64,000 nucleotides of DNA. Source: Nitrospira sp. KM1 (GTDB taxonomy: Bacteria > Nitrospirota > Nitrospiria > Nitrospirales > Nitrospiraceae). A program made the translations under genes and the position numbers. Of this stretch, positions 45,199 through 53,823 are shown piece after piece (positions within the stretch are counted from its first letter, which is position 1; the number at the start of each line of letters is the position of its first letter). The stretch spans positions 434,001 through 498,000 of the forward strand of contig NZ_AP022671.1 in NCBI RefSeq assembly GCF_011405515.1, read 5' to 3'. The notes under the pieces were generated by a model, which had not been told where the DNA came from, made no database searches, and was given only the letters and a program-made list of their open reading frames with translations.

Positions 45199-47391
45199 TC
45201 ACCTATCCATCGATCGGTTATGCGACCCGTGAGGCAGGGGACCAATTTCGCACCCAGCGGCCTGAATGGCCCGTTTCCAGCTTTGAGGAGATAGGTCGCT
45301 TTTTTCCAAGATGACCCGGGCATGGCTCAACGCTGCCCGGCGTTCCGGGGTCAGGACTTGGGAAGACATCACGATGACAGGAATCATTCGCGTCTCCAAA
45401 TCATCGTGCAAATGCTTGAGCACCTGGAAGCCGTCCATGCGGGGCATGTTGAGGTCGAGAACAATCACGGACGGTGAAATTTGTTTCGCAAGGAGCAGAC
45501 CTTCTTCCCCCCCGGGGGCTTCGATGACCGAAAACCCTGTCTCACGAGCCAGTTTGCCGAACAGATATCTGTCGGCTTCATGGTCGTCGATCAACAGGAC
45601 AACCTGACACTCCGGTTGACCATCACTCTTGGAAGCGCGCGATGCACGCTCCAAGCGTTCCAGCAGCCACGAGGCAGCCATCGGCTTCACACAATAATCG
45701 TTCGCACCCAAGGCGATGGCTTTCTGCGGATCATCGATTGCGGAAACGACAAATATAGGGATGCCCTTCGTCGCATCGTCGCCCTTGAGCTCAGCCAGCC
45801 ATTGCCAGGCTGTGTCGTCCGGCAGCACGATATCCAACACGATGGCAACAATCGAGTGACGACGCAGAAGCTCACGGCCCTGGCGGATACTAGCTGCCGG
45901 GATCGGTTGAAATGGAGTACGCCGAAGGTACTTTTCATAGACAAGCCGCGTCTCCGGTTCATCTTCGACGACCAACACCGGCAGACGGGTCTCATCCGGT
46001 TGTACCAGAGGCAGGTCAGAAACGTAGTTTACTCCGCCCTTGGCGGCGTACAAGACCGGAATCACAGCGGAGAACGTCGAACCGGACCCCAACCGGCTGG
46101 AGACGCTCACTGACCCGCCGAGCAACTCGGACAATTTTCGGCATAGAGGAAGACCTAACCCGGTACCCTTGACGCGCCGCTGGATCGGGTGATCGATCTG
46201 AGAAAACTCTTGAAAAATCCGCTCCTGATCCTCCTCCGCGATCCCGATCCCCGTGTCCGCCACACAAAACACGACGGATTTCCCATCGTCGGTGGCCCTG
46301 GCGGTGATCCGCACCTCGCCGCGTTCGGTGAACTTGATCGCGTTCGAGATGAAGTTACGGACGATCTGGGACACCTTGCCTTCGTCGGTGCTCAGAACCG
46401 GCAACCCAGCGGGCTCGTCGAAGATAAGACTTACGGTATTGGATACGAGGAGGGGACGCAGCATGCCGCGGAGGGCGCTGAAGAGATTTCCGACCTCAAA
46501 TTCAGACGGTCGAACCTCGATTTTTCCGGCTTCGATCTTCGCGAGATCGAGCAGATCGTTTACCAAATCCAGCAGATCGCCCCCGCTCTTTCGAATATAG
46601 CCGACCTGCTTGGCCTGTTCGGTGTTCAAATCACCATCGGCACGGTCGATCAGGAGCTGAGAGAGGGCAATGATCGCATTCAGCGGCGTTCGAAACTCAT
46701 GACTCATGTTCGAAAGAAACCGCGACTTCATTTCGTCGGCCCGGCGCAGGTGGTCGGCCTTTTCATCCAATTCGGCATACAAGGCCACCACGCCACGATT
46801 CGTATCTTCCAATTCTCCGTTCAGTCGTAACAGCTCTTGTTGCCGTTCATGCAACTCTTCCAACGCACGGACCAGTTCCTGATTCTGTTGGCGTACTTCT
46901 TCAATCGGGTTTTGAGGATCGACGGATCCGATCTGCCGGGTTAACCGTTCCAAGTCATGTTGGCCAAAGATGCTCTTTCGTTTATAGAGGAGCTTTTTCA
47001 ACCAAACCGTCGCTTCCTGCTGACCATTCACGCGCATTTCACACTGGTCCATCAATCGGCGCGCCGAGACCATTGCGGTGTCCCATTGAGCGGGAAACAC
47101 CGACAAGTTCGCGGAGTTCCCCGGTGTTGAATGCTTCGTGCCGCCCTCTCGGGACTTGCCAATACTGACCAACAGCACTTGAGGGATGCTGACTCCTTCC
47201 AGAAAAAATTCGACATGGGATGGAGTGCGCCGGTTGACAAACATTCTCGCCACTTCGGAAATGGCAGTGGAGATCCTTGTTTGATCCTGTCCGTCAAACA
47301 GTAGGGCTCGAGCAACCTGCCTGGCACGCTGCCGTGCGGTCACCACGTCGTCCTCGTAATTAATCTCGACCGAGCTTATGCGATAGGCCAT
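45199..47391 (-). CDS. Hybrid histidine kinase with RsbT-like N-terminus and two receivers
   Basis: The 730-residue protein starts with a degenerate RsbT-like ATPase segment (TRISTAISEVARMFVNRR, about 35-60), a coiled coil (about 165-225), a HisKA kinase (His in FLSNMSHEFRTP), an ATPase (DTGIGI, GTGLGLPLC), and two receivers (VLDIVLPDD, VLDLNMPRMDG). An RsbT-like part fused to a kinase would allow direct contact with the stressosome. It overlaps the preceding phosphatase gene by 16 bp. No output domain is present. Confidence 0.9.
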   Translation of the reverse strand: MAYRISSVEINYEDDVVTARQRARQVARALLFDGQDQTRISTAISEVARMFVNRRTPSHVEFFLEGVSIPQVLLVSIGKSREGGTKHSTPGNSANLSVFPAQWDTAMVSARRLMDQCEMRVNGQQEATVWLKKLLYKRKSIFGQHDLERLTRQIGSVDPQNPIEEVRQQNQELVRALEELHERQQELLRLNGELEDTNRGVVALYAELDEKADHLRRADEMKSRFLSNMSHEFRTPLNAIIALSQLLIDRADGDLNTEQAKQVGYIRKSGGDLLDLVNDLLDLAKIEAGKIEVRPSEFEVGNLFSALRGMLRPLLVSNTVSLIFDEPAGLPVLSTDEGKVSQIVRNFISNAIKFTERGEVRITARATDDGKSVVFCVADTGIGIAEEDQERIFQEFSQIDHPIQRRVKGTGLGLPLCRKLSELLGGSVSVSSRLGSGSTFSAVIPVLYAAKGGVNYVSDLPLVQPDETRLPVLVVEDEPETRLVYEKYLRRTPFQPIPAASIRQGRELLRRHSIVAIVLDIVLPDDTAWQWLAELKGDDATKGIPIFVVSAIDDPQKAIALGANDYCVKPMAASWLLERLERASRASKSDGQPECQVVLLIDDHEADRYLFGKLARETGFSVIEAPGGEEGLLLAKQISPSVIVLDLNMPRMDGFQVLKHLHDDLETRMIPVIVMSSQVLTPERRAALSHARVILEKSDLSPQSWKRAIQAAGCEIGPLPHGSHNRSMDR

Positions 47392-48455
47392 TGTTTGAAT
47401 TGGTCTTTATCGGTGACCGGTTGGGTCAGGTCATGACGCCGGATGGGTTCCCCCGCCTTGACCACAACCATCGTGGCATCATCCCGACCTCTCGCATGAT
47501 CCCTGTACAGGACCGCTGCCACCAGGCTGGCGTCTCGCGAGGACAGCCCTGGATAGGCAAGCAGATCCCATTGATTGCCGATGCCGTCCGAGTGCAGCAG
47601 AAATATGCCGTCCGTGGGCCATGGATACGAAAACTCTACGACTTTTTGATATTGATGTCCGACAATCCCGGTCAAGGACACGAGGTGTCGCTGTCGACTT
47701 CCGTCCAGAATCATGCCGGCGATATTTCCGATTCCAGCAAATCGGACCACCTTCGCTTTTTCGTCCATTACGGCAACGGCGAGCGCAGCCCCACGAGTCG
47801 TTCTCGATGCCTGATGCGCCATTTCGACCAGTTCGACAGGAGTTTTCCTGCCCTGTGCGGTCCGCACGGCTTCAATGATTGGTCGGGCAGCCTCGGCCGC
47901 AACGAGGCCGTGCCCAAGACCGTCCACGACGGCACAGAGCCATCCATCTGTAAAATGCCTGACAATCCAGTCATCACCGCACAGCGTTTCTCCCTGTTTC
48001 GCCTGATGAACCACCCCAACAGAGACGGCTCCTTGCGCCGGCGGCCGAGCGTTCTTCGACGAGACACGAGCCACAATGGCCGTTCCCTTCCCCGGCTGCG
48101 AATAAATGTCGAACGTCCCGGCGGACCTCATCACAGAGCCAAGACCCGTCCCTGAACTCCCTGCCGTCGAAAATCCATCAGTCAGGGATTTCGTCACATC
48201 GCGCATGCCCGGCCCTCTGTCGAGCGACAAGACTTCGACGCCGCGCCCCCCTTGCTCTCCCACGTCTCTCAGCAACAGTTCGCCGTTCTGCGCATGTTTC
48301 ACAAGATTGGTCCCCAGCTCTGTAACAAGCAGCGCAATGTTTCCGATCTCCGATTCGTCCAAGCCGGCTTTCTTCGCAAGCTCGATCGCCATCCTCCGCG
48401 CAGCGGACGGCTGACTTTGTTCGGTGATGGGCAGGCGAATCTGCGTCATTTCCAT
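47376..48455 (-). CDS. Fusion of an RsbW/RsbT-like ATPase and a SpoIIE-type phosphatase
   Basis: The 359-residue protein has an N-terminal HATPase (LLVTELGTNLVKHAQNG, DRGPGM, SSGTGLGSV; about 1-135) and a C-terminal PP2C/SpoIIE phosphatase (about 140-340) with AVVDGLGHG and GRDDATMVVV metal-binding Asp. RsbX or RsbU functions are covered by the C-terminal part, and the N-terminal part may bind the stressosome. It overlaps rsbT by 10 bp, so translation is probably coupled. It would reset or pass the signal. Confidence 0.9.
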   Translation of the reverse strand: MEMTQIRLPITEQSQPSAARRMAIELAKKAGLDESEIGNIALLVTELGTNLVKHAQNGELLLRDVGEQGGRGVEVLSLDRGPGMRDVTKSLTDGFSTAGSSGTGLGSVMRSAGTFDIYSQPGKGTAIVARVSSKNARPPAQGAVSVGVVHQAKQGETLCGDDWIVRHFTDGWLCAVVDGLGHGLVAAEAARPIIEAVRTAQGRKTPVELVEMAHQASRTTRGAALAVAVMDEKAKVVRFAGIGNIAGMILDGSRQRHLVSLTGIVGHQYQKVVEFSYPWPTDGIFLLHSDGIGNQWDLLAYPGLSSRDASLVAAVLYRDHARGRDDATMVVVKAGEPIRRHDLTQPVTDKDQFKQWPIA

Positions 48456-48850
48456 CTCGTGATGGTCACGGTTGTACCCTCTCCGACCGAAGAGCTAATC
48501 GTGAATTCATTGACCAGACGTCTCGCCCCGCCAAGCCCCAAACCCAATCCTCCACCAGAGGTGTACCCATCTTTCATGGCAAGATCGATGTCGGCGATGC
48601 CAGGACCGCGATCGGTAAACGTCACGCGCACGCCCCGGCGCGCGCCCTCGTGAATGGCCTCCAAACGCATCTCTCCTCCACCGCCATAGATCAGCGTGTT
48701 TCTGGCAATCTCGCTGGCGGCCGTTACCAGCTTGGTTTGGTCGACGAGGGAGAGTCCCTGAGCCACGGCACAGTCCCGGACCAATTGGCGTGCTTTGATA
48801 ATGGCATCGGTTGATCGCAAATCGATCAGTTCATCGCGCAGGACGACCAT
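48446..48850 (-). CDS. rsbT: RsbT serine/threonine kinase
   Basis: The 134-residue protein has the HATPase motifs SEIARNTLIYG, DRGPGI and GLGLGLGGARRL. In the Bacillus stressosome RsbT phosphorylates RsbS and RsbR and then leaves to activate a partner. Here it lies directly after rsbS (20-bp overlap) and before a phosphatase fusion gene. Confidence 0.93.
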   Translation of the reverse strand: MVVLRDELIDLRSTDAIIKARQLVRDCAVAQGLSLVDQTKLVTAASEIARNTLIYGGGGEMRLEAIHEGARRGVRVTFTDRGPGIADIDLAMKDGYTSGGGLGLGLGGARRLVNEFTISSSVGEGTTVTITRWK

Positions 48851-49214
48851 CGAATCCCTTCTTGCCTGCGTTCTTCAACAGTTCCATTCCTGCATTCACA
48901 TTTAGCGCCGTTCGGACGCCGGACAACGTCATGCCCAGTTCGACCAAGGTAATGGCGACGGCAGGACGCATTCCCACAACGACCGTCTCCGCATCGAGAA
49001 TACGCGACATCGCAGCGATGTTGGCAATCATACGGCCGATGAACGAATCGACCATGTCCACCGCCGAGATGTCGAGCAGGACACCGCAGGCTCTCAGTTT
49101 CACGATCTGATCCGTGAGTTCCTCCTGCAGAGTCATGGCCAACCGATCATGCATGTCCACCTGGATGCTGACCAGCAGGTGATCTCCCATTTTCAAAATC
49201 GGGATTCGTTCCAT
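48831..49214 (-). CDS. rsbS: RsbS STAS-domain protein
   Basis: The 127-residue single STAS-domain protein has LLDISAVDMVDSFIGRM, with the conserved Ser that RsbT phosphorylates, and PAVAITLVELGM. It would form stressosome shells with RsbR. The ATG at 49214 has a GAGGG site; a TTG 24 bp upstream is less likely. It overlaps rsbT. Confidence 0.92.
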   Translation of the reverse strand: MERIPILKMGDHLLVSIQVDMHDRLAMTLQEELTDQIVKLRACGVLLDISAVDMVDSFIGRMIANIAAMSRILDAETVVVGMRPAVAITLVELGMTLSGVRTALNVNAGMELLKNAGKKGFDGRPAR

Positions 49215-49283
49215 TCTGGATCCCTCGTCTTGACTCAATTCAATGCAGGTCTGACATCATCAGAGATGCTGGTCATGTCGAAA

Positions 49284-50141
49284 TCATGCCGTCTCGTTAG
49301 ATTTGACGACCCTTGCGCCCAATTGCTGAAGAGCAACCTGGAAAGCGCCTGCCAATGTCGCTTTAGTCACGATGTCATTCAAGTTGACTCCTAAGTGGAC
49401 GATGGTCTGAGCGATCTGCGGCCGGATTCCACTGATGATACAGTCGGCACCCATCAGGCGGGCGGCGGAAACGGTTTTCATCAGATGCTGGGCCACCAGA
49501 GTATCGACGGTTGGCACACCGGTAATATCGATCACCGCGATTTTTGCCCCCGTCTCGACGATGCGTTGGAGCAGTGTTTCCATAACAACCTGTGTACGCC
49601 CACTATCCAATGTTCCGATCAATGGCAGAGCCAAGATATTGTCCCAGAGCTGTACCACCGGCGTTGATAATTCCATCATTTCCTGTTGCTGCCTAAGAAT
49701 GATGGACTCCCGGCTTTGTTGATACGCCTCAGTTGTGTACAGACCAAGTTTGTCCAGTAAGACAGTCAAGTCCCAGAGCAGGCTCGCTAAAGCCTTGGCA
49801 TCGTGCTGATGCTGCCTTTGGATGAGATCGAAGAGCGGCTGCTTGAGAGAAAACACAAAGATCGCGGTTTCGGAAGGACTAAATCCTCGCGCAGCCCGCG
49901 ATTTAGATATCTCCTCCAAAAGATCTTTGACCGGTTTCCAGGACGGGGAGTCGCTGTCTTTGCCCGCCGCGATCGCCGTCAGAAATAGCTCGAGAAACTG
50001 TTTCGATTGAGTTGTTAGTTCTTCCTCTCCAAGCAGGTCACGGCGTAAGGTGAGAGCGGACAACTGATATGCCAACCAATCTTTTAGGATCAGCTCTTGC
50101 CGGTTGCGCAGTTCCCCGGCCAACTCACTCGTCTGCGGCAT
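49284..50141 (-). CDS. rsbR: RsbR stressosome protein
   Basis: The 285-residue protein has an N-terminal helical sensor domain (about 1-150) of RsbRD type with no recognised heme ligand and a C-terminal STAS domain (about 165-280) with LPLIGTLDSGRTQVV and VIDITGVPTVDTLVAQHL (phosphorylatable Thr residues). AAGGAGG lies 4 bp before the ATG, a strong site. It is first in the module, ahead of rsbS and rsbT. Confidence 0.93.
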   Translation of the reverse strand: MPQTSELAGELRNRQELILKDWLAYQLSALTLRRDLLGEEELTTQSKQFLELFLTAIAAGKDSDSPSWKPVKDLLEEISKSRAARGFSPSETAIFVFSLKQPLFDLIQRQHQHDAKALASLLWDLTVLLDKLGLYTTEAYQQSRESIILRQQQEMMELSTPVVQLWDNILALPLIGTLDSGRTQVVMETLLQRIVETGAKIAVIDITGVPTVDTLVAQHLMKTVSAARLMGADCIISGIRPQIAQTIVHLGVNLNDIVTKATLAGAFQVALQQLGARVVKSNETA

Positions 50142-50616
50142 GATGCCTCCTTCACGATAATGCTGGTTGTAATAGTTTGTAAAAACAGGCAGTGCAGAAA
50201 TCTCTGAGTGCGTATCAAGACATGGACCAAGATGGCCGTTCATCCTTATCTCTAACGGGTCGGGGTAGTGTAAAGGGCCGTGCTTTTCGCATCATAACGG
50301 CAACCGCCGCCTAGAAATATAACCTGCACACAATTGTTACGCCATACCCAAAAGCCGTAGTTATGCGATACCGAAGGAATGATTTATCGTGCCGCAACTC
50401 GTGATATAGATCGTGATCGTAACCAACCCCAAGTTAATTATAGAGGCATTGATCGGTCGGCGGGGCGACAGGGGAGGGAGCTAATAAAGAAGCATCCGAG
50501 CACTCTCTACCGTGCATGGGATCATCCCATACCGGCGGCTCTGTATAAGCACGCAATCTCACATAGATCGTTTGATCCAGCAGATCCGAACATTGTCAAT
50601 TTGATAAAGGAATCAG
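50142..50616. other. Gene-free gap upstream of the stressosome operon
   Basis: About 475 bp, probably holding the rsbR promoter. A 107-residue frame at 50379-50702 has AAGGA abutting its ATG and overlaps the acyl-CoA dehydrogenase end, so it is not supported. Nothing else was seen. Confidence 0.45.
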
Positions 50617-52566
50617 TCAGTGCGAGACGTGTCGCTTTCTTCTCTCCGCGACACCGACGGCAGGTTCTTCTGGGGCCTTATAGTCGCGAAGGGTCCGCTT
50701 GATGATTCCCTCCGAGAGCATAGGATAGGTGCCTCTCAGTGCGTTCGTGCCAACCGCTGTGACTTGTGCATCTTCATTGGAGATCAGCATGGATATTTGT
50801 TCTTTCACTTGAACTTTCGTATCGCGGAACACTTCGTCTGCCAAGTCCCATACCCCCGTCTGACCGATCCTTCTTTCTTCCGCTTGCGCGGCGAGGGCTG
50901 TCGCTGCGATCACGAAAAGACCTTCACCAATGTTTTCGATGCGGTTTTGCCGTCCTTGGTCATCTCGAAGCGCTTCACGATGCCAGACCATGGCGTAGAA
51001 TGTCGCCCGAGCGAGTTGCCGGCTTGCACGCTCCACGAAACGCAGTTTATGACGGACCTTGGGACGCCGGAACTCAGGATGCGGCGGCAGTGGTTTTGGG
51101 ATCCATTGTTTCATGTACCAGGGAACGTAGATTCCGAGCAGACGTCCTACCGCCATGACCCAGCGCAGGCCAGTCATGTGATCCTCGAAATACTTCTGGG
51201 CATGCTCGAGATGCATGTTCAGAGCCTCGCGAGCCACGAATGGTCGCAAGATATCCGTTGCGCCTTCTCCGATCCGATACATTTCGGCGTCTCTCACCAG
51301 TTGTTCGATGCCGAATGCAGGCTCGCCACGCATCCGCTTGGAATCGGCCGTTTCATATCCCATCCCCCCGAACAGGGTTTGAGCATCTTTCAGAAACCGG
51401 ATCGCGCTCTCTGAGCAAAACATTTTCGCGATGGCCGCTTCCGTTCTGATATCAAAGGTATGTTGGTCCGCCATGCGCCAGACGGACGAGGCGAGCGCCT
51501 CCATCGCGAACAAGCTCGAAGCCATGCGGCCAAGGCGGATGCGCTGGGTCTGGCGCTCGGCGAGAGGCTTCTGGAAGGTGAGGCGGGTATTCGCCCGATC
51601 CAGCGTCGGTTGCCATGCCTGCTTCGCCATGCCCAGACAAATGGCCGGGATGCTGATTGCGCGGCCGATGTTGAGAATGGTCAGGGCGTATTTGAGCCCC
51701 CAGCCTACCTCGCCGATGAGATCACCGACCGGGACGGGAACATCGGCAAACGTCAGGTAGGCATTCTCGATCCCCCGACACCCCTCAAACTGGCAACGTT
51801 GCCTGATCCGAATTCCCGGAGCGTCCATGTCGAGCACGAACGCCGTGTGAACAGACTGGTCCGCTCCCTTGCCTTCCGGAACGGGAATCCACAGCATATG
51901 TCCGCCGCGCCGTTCCCGCTTCGCCGGCACCCGCGCAATCAGTGTCACGTAGCGAGCGATGGAGCCGTTTGTACACCAAAGTTTTCCGCCGTTGACGACA
52001 AACGTCTCGCCGTCGGCATCCAATACCGCTTCAGTCACAATATTGGCCGCGTCCGACCCGGTCATGGATTCGGTGAGAGCGAACGCGGACAGAGCATGCC
52101 ATGCCACGATAGGCAAGTACTTCTTCCTTTGCTGATCGCTGCCGAACAGCAGGAGCGGCATGGCAATGCCGATCGATTGCGGCACCGCGACGGTCAGCGA
52201 TAAAATGTTGCTCCAACTGGCAATCAGCATGAGCGCGCGGCCGTAATTCGTGCATGAGAATCCCAGACCTCCGTACTCCTGGGGAATCTTCATGGCAAAG
52301 GCGCCGAGTGCGAACAGTCCCTTGATCACGGAATCCGGAATCTTCGCCGTGCGCTCAATCTCATCGGGATCGACCTGCGTAGTCAGGAAGGTCTGCAGCC
52401 GAGGTCGAAACATGTCCCAGGCCGTTTTCTCTTCTGGAGATTCATCTGGAGCGAGGAGTAGTGAAAAATCTGGGCGGCCTGAAAAAAGGCCCGTCATGAA
52501 GCTGCGCCCGGCAAGACGTTCGCGAGCCTCTTCAATCTTCTCGAGCCCTTGAAACAGCCCGGCCAT
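50617..52566 (-). CDS. Acyl-CoA dehydrogenase, large (VLCAD-like)
   Basis: The 649-residue protein is longer than the usual 380-residue enzyme. Its core (about 60-440) has ALTESMTGSDA and the catalytic Glu region MYRIGEGATDI, with a C-terminal extension as in VLCAD and ACAD9-type enzymes. The extra part carries basic and aromatic residues (WYMKQWIPKPLPPHPEF), which may touch the membrane. It oxidises acyl-CoA esters with FAD. It is last in the leftward operon after the tryptophanase gene (9 bp apart). Confidence 0.92.
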   Translation of the reverse strand: MAGLFQGLEKIEEARERLAGRSFMTGLFSGRPDFSLLLAPDESPEEKTAWDMFRPRLQTFLTTQVDPDEIERTAKIPDSVIKGLFALGAFAMKIPQEYGGLGFSCTNYGRALMLIASWSNILSLTVAVPQSIGIAMPLLLFGSDQQRKKYLPIVAWHALSAFALTESMTGSDAANIVTEAVLDADGETFVVNGGKLWCTNGSIARYVTLIARVPAKRERRGGHMLWIPVPEGKGADQSVHTAFVLDMDAPGIRIRQRCQFEGCRGIENAYLTFADVPVPVGDLIGEVGWGLKYALTILNIGRAISIPAICLGMAKQAWQPTLDRANTRLTFQKPLAERQTQRIRLGRMASSLFAMEALASSVWRMADQHTFDIRTEAAIAKMFCSESAIRFLKDAQTLFGGMGYETADSKRMRGEPAFGIEQLVRDAEMYRIGEGATDILRPFVAREALNMHLEHAQKYFEDHMTGLRWVMAVGRLLGIYVPWYMKQWIPKPLPPHPEFRRPKVRHKLRFVERASRQLARATFYAMVWHREALRDDQGRQNRIENIGEGLFVIAATALAAQAEERRIGQTGVWDLADEVFRDTKVQVKEQISMLISNEDAQVTAVGTNALRGTYPMLSEGIIKRTLRDYKAPEEPAVGVAERRKRHVSH

Positions 52567-52575
52567 GCCATCTCC

Positions 52576-53823
52576 TCACGATGCCGCCCGCTGCACGCAA
52601 GACGTATCCTGCACCTCTTGGAATCGGGCCGTAAAATGCCGCAGCGTCGGCGCCTCATACGTCATCGTCAGACCGTGAATGTTCTCCCGCCGGCGATAGG
52701 TCTCGATGATAGATTCCGCCACATAAGTAATTTGCGTGTTCGTATAGACTCGGCGCGGAATCGCCAATCGGACCATCTCAAGTTCCGGATGAACGGTACG
52801 GCCCGTGGCCACGTCCTTTTTCCCGAACATCGCAGTGCCGATTTCGACGCCCCGAACTCCGTATTCTCGATACAGAACGACAGCGAGCGATTGAGCGGGG
52901 AATTCGTCCTGTGGAATGTGAGGCAGAAATTCCTTCGCATTCAGGTAGATCGCATGTCCCCCGACCGGTTTGAGGATCGGTACGCCGGCCTCATCAAGCA
53001 ACCCGCCCAGGCACCGGACTTGACCAACTCGAAAAGTGAGATAGTCTTCGTCGAGAACTTCACGCAGTACTTGAGATATGGCTTCTAAGTCACGGCCAGC
53101 CAAGCCGCCGTATGTGGGAAATCCTTCGACGAGAATGAGCATGTTCGTAATGTCCTGCGCCCACTGGTTGTCATTGAGACTCAGAAATCCGCCGATATTC
53201 ACGAGACCGTCCTTTTTTGCCGACATCGTACAGCCATCGCCGTAACTGAACAGCTCTTGAGCGATCTCGACCAATGTCTTGCCTGCGTACCCCGACTCTC
53301 TCTCTTTGATGAAAAAACAGTTCTCGGCGAAGCGGCAAGCATCGAAGAAGAGTGGAATATGATAGCGGTTCAGCAGCACCCTGGTCCGACGAATGTTGTC
53401 CATCGACACAGGCTGTCCGCCACCGCTGTTATTCGTAATCGTCACCAGCACCAGCGGAACCTGCTCTCGGCCCGCATGATTGATCATCTCTTCCAAGCGC
53501 ACCAGATCCATATTGCCCTTGAAAGGGGACCCGTCGTGTGGGTCATAGGCTTCCTTCACCACCGCGTCAGGCGCGTGAGCCCGCTGGTGCTCAATGTTCG
53601 CACGCGTGGTGTCGAAGTGAATATTGCTGGGCACGCACATGCCGTGCCGATCACTCATCGCGGAGGTGCCGCTGTCGGTCAACAGATCGATGTACACGCT
53701 CTCGGCCGGAATCCGGAACAGGTTGTAGCCGGCTTCCCGCAGTAAGCGATCCCGCTCTGCGCGGGGTGTCCGCCGGATCGACTCAACGACCTTAATTTTG
53801 AAAGGTTCCGACGGGAACTTCAT
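52576..53823 (-). CDS. tnaA: Tryptophanase-family PLP enzyme with an internal deletion
   Basis: The 415-residue protein is about 40-50 residues shorter than tryptophanase or tyrosine phenol-lyase. It matches well at both ends (PSEPFKIKVVESI; RHFTARFQEV), keeps the PLP Lys (SAKKDGLVNIGG), the DACR site, and VEIG like E. coli tryptophanase rather than the TPL Arg. After TSAMSDRH, however, it jumps to CVPSNIHF, so the segment with the catalytic Tyr and the QGRG phosphate loop is missing. It is thus doubtful as an active enzyme. The start overlaps the HTH gene (ATGA). Confidence 0.8.
   Translation of the reverse strand: MKFPSEPFKIKVVESIRRTPRAERDRLLREAGYNLFRIPAESVYIDLLTDSGTSAMSDRHGMCVPSNIHFDTTRANIEHQRAHAPDAVVKEAYDPHDGSPFKGNMDLVRLEEMINHAGREQVPLVLVTITNNSGGGQPVSMDNIRRTRVLLNRYHIPLFFDACRFAENCFFIKERESGYAGKTLVEIAQELFSYGDGCTMSAKKDGLVNIGGFLSLNDNQWAQDITNMLILVEGFPTYGGLAGRDLEAISQVLREVLDEDYLTFRVGQVRCLGGLLDEAGVPILKPVGGHAIYLNAKEFLPHIPQDEFPAQSLAVVLYREYGVRGVEIGTAMFGKKDVATGRTVHPELEMVRLAIPRRVYTNTQITYVAESIIETYRRRENIHGLTMTYEAPTLRHFTARFQEVQDTSCVQRAAS

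Noticed and set aside
50379-50702. A 107-residue frame in the gap upstream of the stressosome operon.
   Set aside because: AAGGA directly abuts the ATG, the end overlaps the acyl-CoA dehydrogenase gene in antisense, and the sequence is of low protein-like quality.
52576-53823. Assignment as tyrosine phenol-lyase.
   Set aside because: The Arg that binds the tyrosine side chain in TPL is replaced by Ile in VEIG, as in tryptophanase.
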